Assembly: GCF_000831645.3 (NCBI RefSeq) | Contig: NZ_CP012559.1 | Span: 434,001 to 498,000 of the forward strand | Length of the DNA: 64,000 bases | Direction: 5' to 3' | Source of the DNA: Companilactobacillus heilongjiangensis | GTDB lineage: Bacteria; Bacillota; Bacilli; Lactobacillales; Lactobacillaceae | In this document: piece after piece, positions 1 through 9,897 of the stretch | Layout of the letters: every line of letters begins with the position of its first letter | How positions within the stretch are numbered: position 1 is the first letter of the stretch | The notes under the pieces: generated by a model | Seen by the model: the letters and a program-made list of their open reading frames with translations, nothing else | Told to the model about the DNA's origin: nothing | The model's database searches: none | Position numbers and translations under genes: made by a program

Positions 1-1
1 T

Positions 2-2215
2 AAGCCTATCGTTACTCCTTCACAGGATGTTGTTTTAGGTAACTACTATCTAACAATTGAAACAAGACATATGACTGGTGAAGGTAAGATCTTCAAGGAT
101 TCTAACGAAGTTCAAACAGCCTTATTGAATGGTGATATTCACTATCACACAAGAATTGGTATCGCTGTTGATTCAATGCCTAACAAGCCATTCAAGGATG
201 ACCAAAGAGATAAGATTATGATTACTTCTGTTGGTAAGGTTATCTTTAACGAAATTCTTCCAGAAGATTTCCCATACTTGAATGAACCAACTGATGACAA
301 CTTGATGCACGGTGTTCCTGACAAATACTTCCTTGGCAAAGGTGAAGACATTAACAAACGTCTTGACGAAATGGATTTGATTGACCCATTGAAGAGTGGT
401 TATCTATCAGATATCATTGCCCAAGTATTCAAGATTTATCGTGTTCAAAGAACATCATCATTGCTTGATGACATGAAAGAATTAGGTTACACAATTTGTA
501 CACTTTCTGGTTTAACAGTCGGTGTTACAGATGTTCCTAATTTGACTCAAAAACCTGAAATTATTGAAAAGGCCCACAAACAAGTTGCTTCAATTTCTAA
601 GCAATTCCGTCGTGGACTAATCACTGACTCAGAACGACACGATCGTGTTATCAGTGTTTGGAACGATACAAAGGATGAAATTCAACAATTGTTGATTGAT
701 TCATTTGATCCTACAAACCCTATCTCAATGATGTCTGATTCTGGTGCCCGTGGTAACATCTCAAACTTTACACAACTTGCCGGTATGCGTGGACTTATGG
801 CTGCCCCTAATGGTGGTATGATGGAAATCCCAGTTATTTCTAACTTCCGTGAAGGCCTATCAGTTATGGAAATGTTCATGTCAACCCACGGTGCCCGTAA
901 AGGTATGACCGATACAGCGTTGAAGACAGCTAACTCAGGTTACTTGACTCGTCGTTTGGTTGATGTTGCGCAAGATGTTATTGTTCGTGAAGAAGATTGT
1001 GGTACTGACCGTGGACTTGTTGTAAGTTCAATTATGGAAGGTACAGATATGATCGAACCATTGTATGACAGACTTGTTGGTCGTTATACACAAAAGACAG
1101 TTAAAGATCCTAAGACAGGCGACGTAATCGTACCTCGTGGTGTCTTGATGGATGAAACCATTGCTCAAAAGGTTGTTGACGCTGGTGTTACTCACGTTAC
1201 AATTCGTTCAGCATTCACATGTGATACAAAACATGGTGTATGTAAGAAGTGTTACGGTCGTAACCTTGCTACTGGTGAAGAAGTTGAAATTGGTGAAGCA
1301 GTTGGTACTGTTGCTGCTCAATCAATCGGTGAACCAGGTACACAATTGACAATGAGAAACTTCCATACCGGTGGTGTTGCTGGTGGTGACGATATTACAC
1401 AAGGACTTCCTCGTGTTCAAGAAATCGTTGAAGCTAGAAACCCTAAAGGTCTTGCTATCATTTCAGAAGTTGATGGTATTGTTACATCAATCGACGAAAA
1501 CCAAGCAGAACACACTAAGGAAATTACTGTCGAAGGTGAAACTGATTCTAGATCTTATAGTGTTCCTTATACATCAAGTGTTGCGGTTGCCGAAGGTGAT
1601 CACGTTAAACGTGGTGGTAAGTTAACACAAGGATCAATCGACCCTAAGGAATTGATCAAAGTTACAAACGTTCTACATACAGAAAACTATTTGCTTGCTG
1701 AAATTCAAAAAGTTTACCGTATGCAGGGTGTTGATATCTCTGATAAGCACTTTGAGGTTATGGTTAGACAAATGCACAGAAAGATCCGTATTCTTGATCC
1801 TGGTGACACAGATGTATTGCCTGGTCAATTGATGGATATTGCTCAATTTACTGACCATAACCGTGAAACATTGTTTAATGGTGGTATTCCAGCTACTGGA
1901 CGTCCTGTCCTTCTTGGTATCACTAAGGCTTCTCTTGAAACAAACAGTTTCTTGTCAGCCGCTTCCTTCCAGGAAACAACAAGAGTTCTTACTGACGCTT
2001 CAATTCGTGGTAAGAATGATCCACTTCTTGGACTTAAGGAAAATGTTATTATTGGTAAACTTATCCCTGCCGGTACTGGTATGGCTAAGTACAACCACAT
2101 GGAACCAAAGAAAGTTGGTCCTATGGCAGATAACTCATTAAATGGTGCCTACACAATTTCTGACATCGAAGCTCAAATGAAAGCTGAAGATGCAGCTAAA
2201 TCAGAAAAACGTTAA
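2..2215 (+). CDS. rpoC: DNA-directed RNA polymerase beta' subunit, 3' part of gene
   Basis: Largest subunit of RNA polymerase, forming one half of the catalytic cleft. The reading frame is open from base 2, so the gene begins before the window and the NADFDGD magnesium site is not included. Seen here are the bridge helix ([18 protein letters not shown], around 890-950), the second zinc site (cysteines in EEDCGTD and in the [11 protein letters not shown] cluster) and the trigger loop region [21 protein letters not shown] at about 1314-1375. The gene ends with TAA and is followed at once by an intrinsic terminator, so it closes the rpoBC transcript. Identity is certain; the start is outside the window. 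Confidence 0.98.
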   Translation, partial: KPIVTPSQDVVLGNYYLTIETRHMTGEGKIFKDSNEVQTALLNGDIHYHTRIGIAVDSMPNKPFKDDQRDKIMITSVGKVIFNEILPEDFPYLNEPTDDNLMHGVPDKYFLGKGEDINKRLDEMDLIDPLKSGYLSDIIAQVFKIYRVQRTSSLLDDMKELGYTICTLSGLTVGVTDVPNLTQKPEIIEKAHKQVASISKQFRRGLITDSERHDRVISVWNDTKDEIQQLLIDSFDPTNPISMMSDSGARGNISNFTQLAGMRGLMAAPNGGMMEIPVISNFREGLSVMEMFMSTHGARKGMTDTALKTANSGYLTRRLVDVAQDVIVREEDCGTDRGLVVSSIMEGTDMIEPLYDRLVGRYTQKTVKDPKTGDVIVPRGVLMDETIAQKVVDAGVTHVTIRSAFTCDTKHGVCKKCYGRNLATGEEVEIGEAVGTVAAQSIGEPGTQLTMRNFHTGGVAGGDDITQGLPRVQEIVEARNPKGLAIISEVDGIVTSIDENQAEHTKEITVEGETDSRSYSVPYTSSVAVAEGDHVKRGGKLTQGSIDPKELIKVTNVLHTENYLLAEIQKVYRMQGVDISDKHFEVMVRQMHRKIRILDPGDTDVLPGQLMDIAQFTDHNRETLFNGGIPATGRPVLLGITKASLETNSFLSAASFQETTRVLTDASIRGKNDPLLGLKENVIIGKLIPAGTGMAKYNHMEPKKVGPMADNSLNGAYTISDIEAQMKAEDAAKSEKR

Positions 2216-2220
2216 TAATT

Positions 2221-2250
2221 AAAAGACGACCCTCGGGTCGTCTTTTTTTT
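2221..2250 (+). terminator. Rho-independent terminator of rpoBC
   Basis: Perfect 12-bp stem (2221-2232 with 2235-2246) with a minimal loop, running into eight T. It lies 6 bases after the rpoC stop codon. Confidence 0.95.
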
Positions 2251-2275
2251 GTATAATGATAGGGTAGTTGTGAGG

Positions 2276-2322
2276 TGCCGCCAGAGGCTGGCAGTAATAT
2301 AGTTCTGCAAGCTTTCGGCTAA
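2276..2322. repeat. Solo outer-stem remnant of the dispersed cloverleaf repeat
   Basis: About 47 bp that resemble the two outer arms of the second repeat subfamily (compare 43725-43902 and 55357-55548: left arm starting GCCGCC, right arm ending TTTCGGCTA) brought together without the three internal hairpins. It looks like a deletion derivative. The rest of 2323-2450 holds nothing I recognise. Confidence 0.5.
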
Positions 2323-2450
2323 TGTATTTTTATGTAAAAGGGAAACGTTATGGTAATTAATATTTGCCAGTTTATTTTCAACCATCTACTGATTTGGTGT
2401 AGTTGTTTAAATCATTCAGAGTATTAGTGGATTAGTTTGTATTAAAAATC

Positions 2451-2635
2451 AATTAGTTGGAAGAGCTGAGAATATTCACCGGCTGTGGTTGTGGTGTTAG
2501 AGCTTTAGCTCTTACACCACCGGGCGAGTTTGGAGACTTGCCGAACTTGCAAGGCTTCAAACCGAGGCTCGAGACCGTACTTTGGCTCGGACCGGTCCGC
2601 ATAGCAGGTGAATATTCTCAGCTCTGGAGACGGCA
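2451..2635 (+). repeat. Dispersed cloverleaf repeat, copy A
   Basis: Outer arms 2462-2480 and 2607-2625 are perfectly complementary over 19 bp. Inside are three hairpins: GTGGTGT...ACACCAC with an inner AGAGC...GCTCT stem, a TTTGGAG...CTTCAAA stem, and a CCGAG...CTCGG stem containing GCTCGAGACC. No transposase or plausible coding content is present; a 63-codon open frame across it is a by-product of the structure. Flanks are AATTAG at the left and GACGGC at the right, shared with copies at 23770, 39030 and 58663. Confidence 0.9.
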
Positions 2636-2665
2636 AAGCAAACAATAATTTTGGGGGTTAAGATT

Positions 2666-3487
2666 TTGCAAAAACAAGAATTAGCTTATCAAGATACTAA
2701 ATTTAACTTGGATACTTACTGGGTTGATCCGATTGCTGACTTTGGAACGCCAAATAAACGTCCTTTAGCCATCATTTGCCCAGGAGGAGCCTTCAAGTTT
2801 CTAACTGACCGTGAGGCTCAACCGATTGCTTTTAACTTCAATTCATTGGGAATGCATGCGGTAGTCTTGGATTATCAATTAGTTGATGATGACCACAGTG
2901 TCTATCCGTTAGCTTTACAAGAACTAGCTACAACTTTGAATTGGCTAAAGTCTCAAGAAGAAATTCAACATATTGATTTGAGTAAAGTTGTTTTAGTTGG
3001 ATTCTCAGCTGGAAGTCATGTAGTAGCTGACTTTAATTCAATTGTGTTGGATCCGGATCAAAAGGATAAAGTTTTCCCTGATGAATTAACTGTTACGCCA
3101 GCAGCCAATGTTCTCTGCTATCCCGTGATTGATATGACCATTGGTTGGCCGAAAGATGAGGACTGGGCGATGAAGATTGCTCCCGATATTTATTATTGGC
3201 AGGCTCAGGAACACTTAACCAAGCATGGAAAGCCAACATTTATTTGGCAGACTGTGACCGATGCAACGGTACCCGTCATGAATTCAATTTTGTACGCTCA
3301 GAAGATGGATATGTTGGGTATTCCTTATGAAATGCATCTTTTTGGTTCCGGAGCCCACGGTTTGGCACTCGGCAACTATGTAACTCAAAACCCCGGTAAT
3401 GAGGCTAATTTGAATGCATATGATACCAAATGGTGGGAACTATGCGTTAACTGGCTCAAATTACAGGAGATTATACCTAATCGTTAA
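2666..3487 (+). CDS. Alpha/beta hydrolase, probable esterase (acetyl-esterase-like)
   Basis: Cytoplasmic alpha/beta-hydrolase of about 273 residues with no signal peptide. Near the N-terminus CPGGAF matches the HGG-type oxyanion turn; GFSAGS is the nucleophile elbow with catalytic Ser; the acid is probably the Asp in VTDATVP and the base the His in GSGAHG. The fold resembles lactobacillar acetyl-esterase/feruloyl-esterase-like proteins, so a carboxylester substrate is likely but unknown. Start: I prefer TTG at 2666, which has GGGGG 8 bases upstream; an in-frame TTG at 2651 has no ribosome site. A cloverleaf repeat ends 30 bases upstream. The stop codon overlaps that of the convergent gene. 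Confidence 0.8.
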   Translation: MQKQELAYQDTKFNLDTYWVDPIADFGTPNKRPLAIICPGGAFKFLTDREAQPIAFNFNSLGMHAVVLDYQLVDDDHSVYPLALQELATTLNWLKSQEEIQHIDLSKVVLVGFSAGSHVVADFNSIVLDPDQKDKVFPDELTVTPAANVLCYPVIDMTIGWPKDEDWAMKIAPDIYYWQAQEHLTKHGKPTFIWQTVTDATVPVMNSILYAQKMDMLGIPYEMHLFGSGAHGLALGNYVTQNPGNEANLNAYDTKWWELCVNWLKLQEIIPNR

Positions 3488-4149
3488 ATCGTAAATATGT
3501 TAAAAGATAAGACCATGTAGATGATGCCCGTTGCAATTGCAATGTAGGGGATAAATCTAAATGATCTTTTTTTATTGAATAAAAAGCTAATAATACAAAA
3601 AAGGCAAGCTATCATGAGAATCCATAAGGTCATCTTTAAACCTAATATCAGACTGAGGATTGCTAGAATTTCAATGTCGCCTAAGCCAAAGGCATATTTT
3701 CGACTTAGCAACAATAGAATAAGGTAGGTCAGCAGGGCGTTCAAAATGTGCAATGGTGTGAGAAATAGTGTTGGGAATATTATCAAATAGGTTGCAGGGT
3801 AGATGTATCCGTAGTAGGCATCAGTGAATGCTAAGACGACTAAACCTAGAAATAATGTCAGGTAAATAAAGTCGCCGAAATGGATCATACTCAAAAATAT
3901 TATGCCACCGATAAATTCCCAAAATGGATGCCAAAATTCAATTTGATTTTTACAGCTCAAGCACTTACCATTGATTATGAAATAACCCATAATTGGGATA
4001 ATTTCGTACCATCGTAAGATCCTACCGCAGTAATCACAATGTGAACGGCGCGTGACGTCGATTTGCGGATAATCATGTGCAATTACTTTTAGAAAGGAGA
4101 TAATGCAAGCTCCAAGTATGAAAATGGTAAAGTATAGAAAGTATTTCAT
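3484..4149 (-). CDS. comC: Prepilin peptidase (A24 family aspartic protease/methylase)
   Basis: Integral membrane enzyme that cleaves and N-methylates type IV-like prepilins, in lactobacilli those of the ComG competence pseudopilus. Seen: an N-terminal domain with two CxxC pairs (CDYC and CLSC) that normally binds zinc, the first active Asp in FTDAYYGYIYP, and the second in GLGDIEIL, the GxGD signature. About six hydrophobic segments; 221 residues is normal length. Good ribosome site GAGGTGA before the ATG. It stands alone, between rpoC and the str operon, with no comG genes in view. Convergent with the hydrolase: both genes end on the same TTAA at 3484-3487. Confidence 0.88.
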   Translation of the reverse strand: MKYFLYFTIFILGACIISFLKVIAHDYPQIDVTRRSHCDYCGRILRWYEIIPIMGYFIINGKCLSCKNQIEFWHPFWEFIGGIIFLSMIHFGDFIYLTLFLGLVVLAFTDAYYGYIYPATYLIIFPTLFLTPLHILNALLTYLILLLLSRKYAFGLGDIEILAILSLILGLKMTLWILMIACLFCIISFLFNKKRSFRFIPYIAIATGIIYMVLSFNIFTI

Positions 4150-4207
4150 TTATATCACCTCAATAGAAATTACGGGGTCTTGTGGATAACTTTTTAAAAA
4201 TGTTGCA

Positions 4208-4236
4208 TTGACATGGCTTTTTTAAGATGGTATTCT
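4208..4236 (+). promoter_or_regulatory. Sigma-A promoter of the str operon
   Basis: TTGACA at 4208-4213, 17-base spacer, TATTCT at 4231-4236, about 145 bases before rpsL. The consensus -35 and exact spacing fit a strong housekeeping promoter. Confidence 0.85.
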
Positions 4237-4309
4237 AGTAGACGTGCTTTTATTGGCAGCAATATTAGTTTGTTTATTAAATATAAAGCTCATAACGTAC
4301 GCCACTCAT

Positions 4310-4341
4310 GTGGTTTATTATTTTACAAAATTATGAACCAC
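4310..4341 (+). promoter_or_regulatory. Leader hairpin before rpsL
   Basis: GTGGTT (4310-4315) pairs with AACCAC (4336-4341), and the AT-rich inside can pair further. It lies in the untranslated leader of rpsL-rpsG-fusA. An autogenous site for S7 or S12 is possible by analogy with other str operons, but no known binding motif was recognised. Confidence 0.4.
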
Positions 4342-4380
4342 CTGGATGTGTGTACTTAAAATTTTTAGGAGGAACTTTGA

Positions 4381-4794
4381 ATGCCTACAATTAATCAATT
4401 AGTTCGCAAAGGCCGTAAGTCACAAACTTCTAAGTCCGATGCACCTGCATTGAACTACGGCTACAATAGTATGAAGAAAGTTGCCACAAAGAACCCAGCC
4501 CCACAAAAACGTGGTGTTGCAACTCGTGTCGGAACAATGACACCTAAGAAACCTAACTCAGCCCTACGTAAGTATGCCCGTGTTAGATTATCAAACCTTA
4601 TTGAAGTAACAGCTTATATCCCTGGTATTGGCCACAACTTACAAGAGCACAGTGTTGTCCTTGTCCGTGGTGGACGTGTAAAGGATCTACCTGGTGTTCG
4701 TTATCACGTTGTCCGTGGTGCCTTAGATACTGCCGGTGTTGATGGCCGTATGCAAAGCCGTTCAAAATATGGTGCTAAGAGACCTAAGAAATAA
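4381..4794 (+). CDS. rpsL: 30S ribosomal protein S12
   Basis: Small-subunit protein at the decoding centre that checks codon-anticodon pairing. 137 residues, usual for Firmicutes. The conserved loops [11 protein letters not shown] and [13 protein letters not shown] both keep lysine at the positions where streptomycin-resistance changes arise, so a streptomycin-sensitive form is expected. First gene of rpsL-rpsG-fusA; a strong AGGAGG sits 7 bases before the ATG. Confidence 0.98.
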   Translation: MPTINQLVRKGRKSQTSKSDAPALNYGYNSMKKVATKNPAPQKRGVATRVGTMTPKKPNSALRKYARVRLSNLIEVTAYIPGIGHNLQEHSVVLVRGGRVKDLPGVRYHVVRGALDTAGVDGRMQSRSKYGAKRPKK

Positions 4795-4841
4795 CATAAA
4801 GCAATTATTCTAGAAATAATGTAATAACGGAGGAATTTAAT

Positions 4842-5309
4842 ATGCGTAAAGGTAGAGCTCCAAAACGCGATGTTTTGCCAGATCCAATGTACAACTCAAA
4901 GCTAGTAACTCGTTTGATTAACCACTTGATGTATGATGGTAAAAGAGGTACAGCTTCATCAATTCTATATCGTTCATTCGATATTATTAAAGAAAAAACA
5001 GGTAACGAACCATTGGACGTGTTTGAAGAAGCAATGAACAATGTTATGCCTGTTCTTGAAGTTAAGGCTCGCCGTATCGGTGGTTCTAACTATCAAATCC
5101 CTATCGAAGTTCGTCCTGACCGTCGTACTACTTTAGGACTTCGTTGGATCACAAGCTATGCTCGTCTACGTGGTGAACATACAATGGACCAACGTCTTGC
5201 AAATGAAATTATGGACGCAGCTAACAATACTGGTGCTGCTGTTAAGAAACGTGAAGATACACACAAGATGGCCGATGCTAACCGTGCATTCGCTCACTAT
5301 CGCTGGTAG
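4842..5309 (+). CDS. rpsG: 30S ribosomal protein S7
   Basis: Primary 16S rRNA-binding protein that nucleates the head of the 30S subunit and lines the exit site. 155 residues, one short of the common 156. The N-terminal MRKGRAPKR and the arginine-rich [15 protein letters not shown] region are typical. It follows rpsL by 47 bases with its own GGAGGA site and is co-transcribed with fusA. In other bacteria S7 is the autogenous repressor of this operon. Confidence 0.98.
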   Translation: MRKGRAPKRDVLPDPMYNSKLVTRLINHLMYDGKRGTASSILYRSFDIIKEKTGNEPLDVFEEAMNNVMPVLEVKARRIGGSNYQIPIEVRPDRRTTLGLRWITSYARLRGEHTMDQRLANEIMDAANNTGAAVKKREDTHKMADANRAFAHYRW

Positions 5310-5355
5310 GATCTAGTTTTTAAACTAGTTAATTTGAGAGGAGAAACAATTTTTC

Positions 5356-7452
5356 ATGGCTAATAAACGTGAATTTCCACTAGAAGAAACCAGAAATATT
5401 GGTATCATGGCCCATATCGATGCCGGTAAAACTACAACTACTGAACGTATCTTGTACTATACTGGTAAAATCCATAAAATTGGTGAAACACATGATGGTG
5501 CTTCACAAATGGACTGGATGGCTCAAGAACAAGAACGTGGTATTACTATTACATCAGCTGCTACAACTGCTGAATGGAAAGGTAACCGTATTAACATCAT
5601 CGATACACCAGGACACGTTGACTTCACAATCGAAGTTGAACGTTCACTACGTGTGCTAGATGGTGCTATCACAGTTCTTGATGCTCAATCTGGTGTTGAA
5701 CCACAAACTGAAAATGTTTGGCGTCAAGCTTCAACATACGGTGTTCCACGTATTGTTTTTGTTAACAAGATGGATAAAATCGGTGCTGACTTCGACTACT
5801 CAGTTGAAACACTTCACGAAAGACTTCAAGCTAATGCGCATGCTGTTCAAATGCCTATTGGTGCCGAAGACAAATTCGAAGGTGTTATCGACTTGATCGA
5901 TATGAAAGCCGACCTTTATGATGAAGATGAATTAGGTACAAAATGGGATACTGTTGATGTTCCTGAAGAATATCGTGCCACAGCTGAAAAGAAACGTTCA
6001 GAGTTGATTGAAGCTGTTGCCGATGTCGATGATGACATCATGGACAAGTATCTTGAAGGCGAAGAAATCAGTAATGATGAAATTCGTGCAGCTATTCGTA
6101 AGGCTACAATCAATTTGAAGTTCTTCCCAGTTCTTGCAGGTTCTGCCTTCAAGAACAAGGGTGTTCAAATGTTGATGGATGCGGTTGTTGATTACCTACC
6201 ATCACCACTTGATGTACGTCCTTATAAAGCTACTGATCCTAAAGATGATTCAGAAGTTGAACTTATGGCTGACGATAGCAAACCATTTGCTGGTCTAGCA
6301 TTTAAGATTGCTACTGACCCATTCGTTGGACGTCTAACATACATTCGTGTATATAGAGGTTCTCTAGAATCAGGTTCTTATGTCTTGAACTCAACAAAAG
6401 ACAAACGTGAACGTGTTGGTCGTTTGCTACAAATGCATTCTAACCACCGTAAGGAAATCCCAGAAGTATTCTCAGGTGATATCGCTGCTGTTATCGGTTT
6501 GAAGAACACTACTACTGGTGATTCTCTAACAGATCCTTCAGATCCATTGGTTCTTGAATCATTGGATATTCCAGATCCAGTTATTCAAGTTTCTATCGAA
6601 CCTAACTCAAAGGAAGATAGAGATAAGATGGATATTGCTATCCAAAAGCTTTCTGAAGAAGATCCTACTTTCCAAGCTGAAACAAATCCTGAAACTGGTG
6701 AAACACTTATTGCCGGAATGGGTGAATTACACTTGGATATCATGGTCGACCGTATGAAACGTGAATTCAACGTTGCATGTAAGGTTGGTGAACCTCAAGT
6801 TGCTTACCGTGAAACATTTACACAACAAACAAGTGCTCAAGGTAAGTTCGTTCGTCAATCTGGTGGTAAAGGTCAATATGGTGATGTATGGGTTGAATTT
6901 ACACCTAATGAAGAGGGTAAAGGCTTCGAATTCGAAGACGCTATCGTCGGTGGTGTTGTTCCACGTGAATACATTCCATCAGTTGAACAAGGTTTGAAGG
7001 AAGCTATGGAAAACGGTGTTCTTGCCGGTTATCCATTAATCGATGTTAAGGCTAAGTTATATGATGGTTCATATCACGAAGTCGATTCATCAGAAGCTGC
7101 CTTTAAGATTGCCGCTTCAATGTCACTACGTAACGCATCTAAGACTGCTGGTGCCGTAATTCTTGAACCTATTATGAAGGTTGAAATTGTTACACCAGAA
7201 GAATATCTTGGAGATGTTATGGGACAAGTTACTGCTCGTCGTGGACGTGTTGAAGGAATGGAAGCTCGTGGTAATGCACAACTTATCAATTCTTTCGTAC
7301 CGCTAGCAGAAATGTTCGGTTACGCTACAACACTTCGTTCAGCAACTCAAGGTCGTGGTACATTTACAATGACAATGGATCACTACGAAAAGGTTCCTAA
7401 GTCAATTCAAGCTGAAATTATTAAGAAAAACGGTGGTAACCCTGAAGACTAG
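5356..7452 (+). CDS. fusA: Translation elongation factor G
   Basis: GTPase that drives translocation of tRNA and mRNA and, with ribosome recycling factor, splits ribosomes. 698 residues, normal. G1 AHIDAGKTT near residue 19, switch II region [10 protein letters not shown]4 NKMD, followed by domains II-V; domain IV carries the usual basic loop. Closest to the housekeeping EF-G rather than tetracycline-protection proteins. Last gene of the str operon: an intrinsic terminator follows, and tuf is not adjacent. Confidence 0.98.
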   Translation: MANKREFPLEETRNIGIMAHIDAGKTTTTERILYYTGKIHKIGETHDGASQMDWMAQEQERGITITSAATTAEWKGNRINIIDTPGHVDFTIEVERSLRVLDGAITVLDAQSGVEPQTENVWRQASTYGVPRIVFVNKMDKIGADFDYSVETLHERLQANAHAVQMPIGAEDKFEGVIDLIDMKADLYDEDELGTKWDTVDVPEEYRATAEKKRSELIEAVADVDDDIMDKYLEGEEISNDEIRAAIRKATINLKFFPVLAGSAFKNKGVQMLMDAVVDYLPSPLDVRPYKATDPKDDSEVELMADDSKPFAGLAFKIATDPFVGRLTYIRVYRGSLESGSYVLNSTKDKRERVGRLLQMHSNHRKEIPEVFSGDIAAVIGLKNTTTGDSLTDPSDPLVLESLDIPDPVIQVSIEPNSKEDRDKMDIAIQKLSEEDPTFQAETNPETGETLIAGMGELHLDIMVDRMKREFNVACKVGEPQVAYRETFTQQTSAQGKFVRQSGGKGQYGDVWVEFTPNEEGKGFEFEDAIVGGVVPREYIPSVEQGLKEAMENGVLAGYPLIDVKAKLYDGSYHEVDSSEAAFKIAASMSLRNASKTAGAVILEPIMKVEIVTPEEYLGDVMGQVTARRGRVEGMEARGNAQLINSFVPLAEMFGYATTLRSATQGRGTFTMTMDHYEKVPKSIQAEIIKKNGGNPED

Positions 7453-7473
7453 TCTTTAGGATGAAACCAAATT

Positions 7474-7506
7474 AAAGAGAAGATCATTTTGATCTTCTCT
7501 TTTTTT
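7474..7506 (+). terminator. Rho-independent terminator of the str operon
   Basis: 12-bp stem AAAGAGAAGATC with its complement around a 5-base loop, running into a T tract; 22 bases after fusA. Confidence 0.95.
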
Positions 7507-7583
7507 GCGTTCTTTTGTATATATTCTACTGCCAATCACTGGTGACCCAAATAAGGCATTTTAAAAATGATTTTCGGTTAAAT

Positions 7584-7622
7584 AAAAAAGACATCAAATC
7601 AACCGGTTTTGATTTGATGCCT
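7584..7622 (-). terminator. Terminator of the minus-strand GNAT gene
   Basis: ATCAAATCAA pairs with TTGATTTGAT around CCGGTT; read on the minus strand the stem is followed by CTTTTTTA. It lies 32 bases beyond the GNAT stop codon. Confidence 0.85.
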
Positions 7623-7653
7623 TCATATACACTGATTTTATATTTTTTAGTAA

Positions 7654-8061
7654 CTAGGATTCTTTATAAAAGGCAACGGTACTTCCTTTGTCGCCAGATA
7701 CAAAACCAAATTTTTCATAGAAATGTCTAACATTGGGTGCTTCTTCTGTTAACAGCACCTTTTGTCGAATATTTTTATATTTGGTTAACGTCATGGTCAT
7801 TAGCTTGGTTCCGATGTTTTTATTTTGAAAGTCAGGATGAACCAAAATATCTTGAATATATAATATTGTGTATCCATCACCAACTACTCTAATTAAACCA
7901 ACCAACTGATCATCATTCCAAGCAGTTATTACTAACAATGAATTATTGATTGCTTTCTGTAATGTTTCTAGGTCGTGGGTATAAGCAAACCATTTAACAC
8001 TTGAATATAGTTGTTTTAAATCCTTTGTATCAATTTGGATGTTCACTTTGTAATCTATCAT
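7654..8061 (-). CDS. GNAT-family N-acetyltransferase
   Basis: Small cytoplasmic acetyltransferase, 135 residues, one GNAT domain. Seen: LVGLIRVVGDG (beta4), YIQDILVHPDFQNKNIGTKLM, which is motif A with the acetyl-CoA pyrophosphate loop (Q-N-x-x-I-G), and the C-terminal NVRHFYEKFGFV (motif B). This arrangement is shared with many lactobacillar GNATs of unknown substrate; amine or protein acetylation cannot be told apart. AGGAGG precedes the ATG. Single-gene transcript with its own terminator. Confidence 0.85.
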   Translation of the reverse strand: MIDYKVNIQIDTKDLKQLYSSVKWFAYTHDLETLQKAINNSLLVITAWNDDQLVGLIRVVGDGYTILYIQDILVHPDFQNKNIGTKLMTMTLTKYKNIRQKVLLTEEAPNVRHFYEKFGFVSGDKGSTVAFYKES

Positions 8062-8220
8062 TATTAATCCTCCTAATTATTTTTTATAATTAAGAGTTAA
8101 TCTTTAATCTATTATTCATTTTATATTGCTCCCTTAAGTGAAGTACTCAAAGTATACTGCTATAAGTCCATGTGTAAATGGTTTAAATATTGGGATTGAA
8201 CATGAAAGTAGATTAACCCA

Positions 8221-8397
8221 GCCGGAGTAAGCTCAGAAATATAGTATGCAGTGAAGGTTGAGTTAGGACTTTAGTCCTTACTCAACGGACGACTTTGGAG
8301 ACTTGCTGAACTTGCAAGGCTTCAAATCGAGGCGCGAGACCGTACTTTGGCTCGCACCGGTCCTCACAGCAGACTATATTTCTGAGCTTACGGAAGC
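8221..8397 (+). repeat. Dispersed cloverleaf repeat, copy B
   Basis: Outer arms 8227-8245 and 8373-8391 are perfectly complementary over 19 bp but differ in sequence from copy A. Hairpin 1 is GTTGAGT...ACTCAAC with an inner AGGAC...GTCCT stem, in place of the GTGGTGT/ACACCAC and AGAGC/GCTCT pairs of copy A. The middle hairpin and the GAGACCG core are close to copy A. It lies between the starts/ends of two minus-strand genes; the rest of 8062-8220 holds only presumed promoter DNA. Confidence 0.9.
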
Positions 8398-8405
8398 GAA
8401 CATAC

Positions 8406-9611
8406 TTAAAAACTATATTTAAATGACGTGTTTCTTCTATTATAAACAGCAACGAGTAACAGAATGGCTGCTAGTACGAACAATCCGGTCTCAAACACGG
8501 TTAAAAGACTGTCAACGATAGTTACCTTACCAGACATCAACTCACCTGAGACACTGAATACTAGCGTATCAAGTAGGGTATGAAAAATCACTGGTACATA
8601 GAAGAGGTCAGTATATAAATAGATACCACACATCAACAAGCCCATGCCAAATGCAAAGATTGCTTGATTGACTGTATTGGCCAAACTTTGTCCGGCTGAA
8701 ACGTTACCCAAATGAATCAAGCCAAAGCAGAGACTACTTATTCCAGCAGCGTAGAAGATTTTATAACGACTATTCTTAAAAGCTACTAATAAGATAGTAA
8801 GAAACGCATATCTGAATAATAGTTCTTCAGCGATACCTGCCTCTAATCCACTGAGAATAAATTGTGGTTTCCAGGAGATACCTGAGAAGTTAAAAGTGAA
8901 GAATGATTTCAATAAACTATTGCCACCGCCAAAAGCATTCCACATGATGAACCAGATACATACTATTAATAGAGGAATCATAACTTTCAGACTGGCTGCT
9001 TTTGACAAGCGCATCTTAGGAAAGTCATATCCCCAGTGGTGCATGATAAATAATGTTAAGACTAGAAACATGATAGCTCCTAGGAAAGCTGAATTAGTGA
9101 TTGCACCGATAAAAGGATTGAAGTATAGAATTGTGCCATATGTCACGATGCTTGAAGCACCCATGGCAACTACTTCAAATAGAAAGAAGACAATCAATAG
9201 TTGCAGTAACTTATTCCTGATTCTTCCATAAAAGACAATCGTGTATGGAATGTACATGACTAGCATTGATACGAGCAACAAGCCAATCGAACTTGGTAGG
9301 TTCCAATTGTATAGATGCATCGTGGCATTGATCAAGTAGAAGTATGATTCCGCAATGATAAAAACTTGGAAGAACAATTGAAAAATAAAATTCATCCGCT
9401 CGAGAATTTTTTCAGGATTGGGTTTGATGTACAGAGCTAATAGATTAAGAATGATTGGACCGAATAGATATAGGTTCTTTGTTGCAGCACTGTAGCTGAA
9501 GATAAAGAGAGCATTCAGGATTACTTGGGTTTTGAACAAAATAAAATAAAATTTATCTTTATTATTTGTTGGAAACCTGTTATTATAACTAAATTCGAGA
9601 TTATTATTCAA
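8406..9611 (-). CDS. CPBP-family intramembrane glutamic endopeptidase
   Basis: Multi-pass membrane protein of 401 residues with about ten hydrophobic segments. The C-terminal half carries the CPBP (CAAX protease and bacteriocin-processing, Abi) signature: AEELLFR with the paired Glu and Arg, then FGLIHLGN, then FHTLLDTL with the other catalytic His. In lactobacilli members of this family are found as bacteriocin-immunity or peptide-processing proteins; no bacteriocin gene is adjacent, so the substrate is unknown. Start TTG, with GGAGG 6 bases upstream. Monocistronic, in the gap between the str and S10 operons. Confidence 0.85.
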   Translation of the reverse strand: MNNNLEFSYNNRFPTNNKDKFYFILFKTQVILNALFIFSYSAATKNLYLFGPIILNLLALYIKPNPEKILERMNFIFQLFFQVFIIAESYFYLINATMHLYNWNLPSSIGLLLVSMLVMYIPYTIVFYGRIRNKLLQLLIVFFLFEVVAMGASSIVTYGTILYFNPFIGAITNSAFLGAIMFLVLTLFIMHHWGYDFPKMRLSKAASLKVMIPLLIVCIWFIMWNAFGGGNSLLKSFFTFNFSGISWKPQFILSGLEAGIAEELLFRYAFLTILLVAFKNSRYKIFYAAGISSLCFGLIHLGNVSAGQSLANTVNQAIFAFGMGLLMCGIYLYTDLFYVPVIFHTLLDTLVFSVSGELMSGKVTIVDSLLTVFETGLFVLAAILLLVAVYNRRNTSFKYSF

Positions 9612-9699
9612 ATCACACCTCCACGTTTTCTTTTAGAGTATAGTTGAAAATCAGGTTTTAAGAAAGCGGCAAACAATTAAAAAAAAGTTTGATTTTAAC

Positions 9700-9728
9700 T
9701 TGAAAATGTGGAGTTCACCGTGTAGTAT
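9700..9728 (+). promoter_or_regulatory. Promoter of the S10-spc-alpha operon
   Basis: TTGAAA at 9700-9705, 17-base spacer, TAGTAT at 9723-9728, leaving a leader of about 160 bases before rpsJ. Confidence 0.75.
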
Positions 9729-9734
9729 TATAAG

Positions 9735-9890
9735 AGTGCTTATTTCATATAGAAGTATGTACCAAATTGATATTAAAATAATATCGACGGCTTAGAAGTG
9801 AGAGGTTGCGACACACCCGGCCGCTTTGCCACGGCAGGGCTGTTGGAAATTTTCACGGAGCCGGTCATCTTGAAAGAGATAAAAAGGAGG
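9735..9890 (+). promoter_or_regulatory. Structured leader of the S10 operon
   Basis: Untranslated leader with an imperfect long stem: CCGGC (9817-9821) pairs with GCCGG (9860-9864), and TGCC-AC-GGCA folds inside. In Enterobacteria L4 regulates this operon through its leader, and Firmicute leaders have been proposed; whether this one binds L4 is inference. It ends in the AAGGAGGT ribosome site of rpsJ. Confidence 0.5.
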
Positions 9891-9897
9891 TAACCCC

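Noticed and set aside
2457-2648. 63-codon open frame inside repeat copy A (and similar frames at 23763-23948 and 43724-43939)
   Set aside because: They lie within the palindromic repeat, have no ribosome site, and differ in frame and content between copies.
5399-7289. Several 60-90 codon frames inside fusA, rpoC and other ribosomal genes
   Set aside because: They overlap certain genes in other frames, lack ribosome sites and show composition shadows of the real frame.
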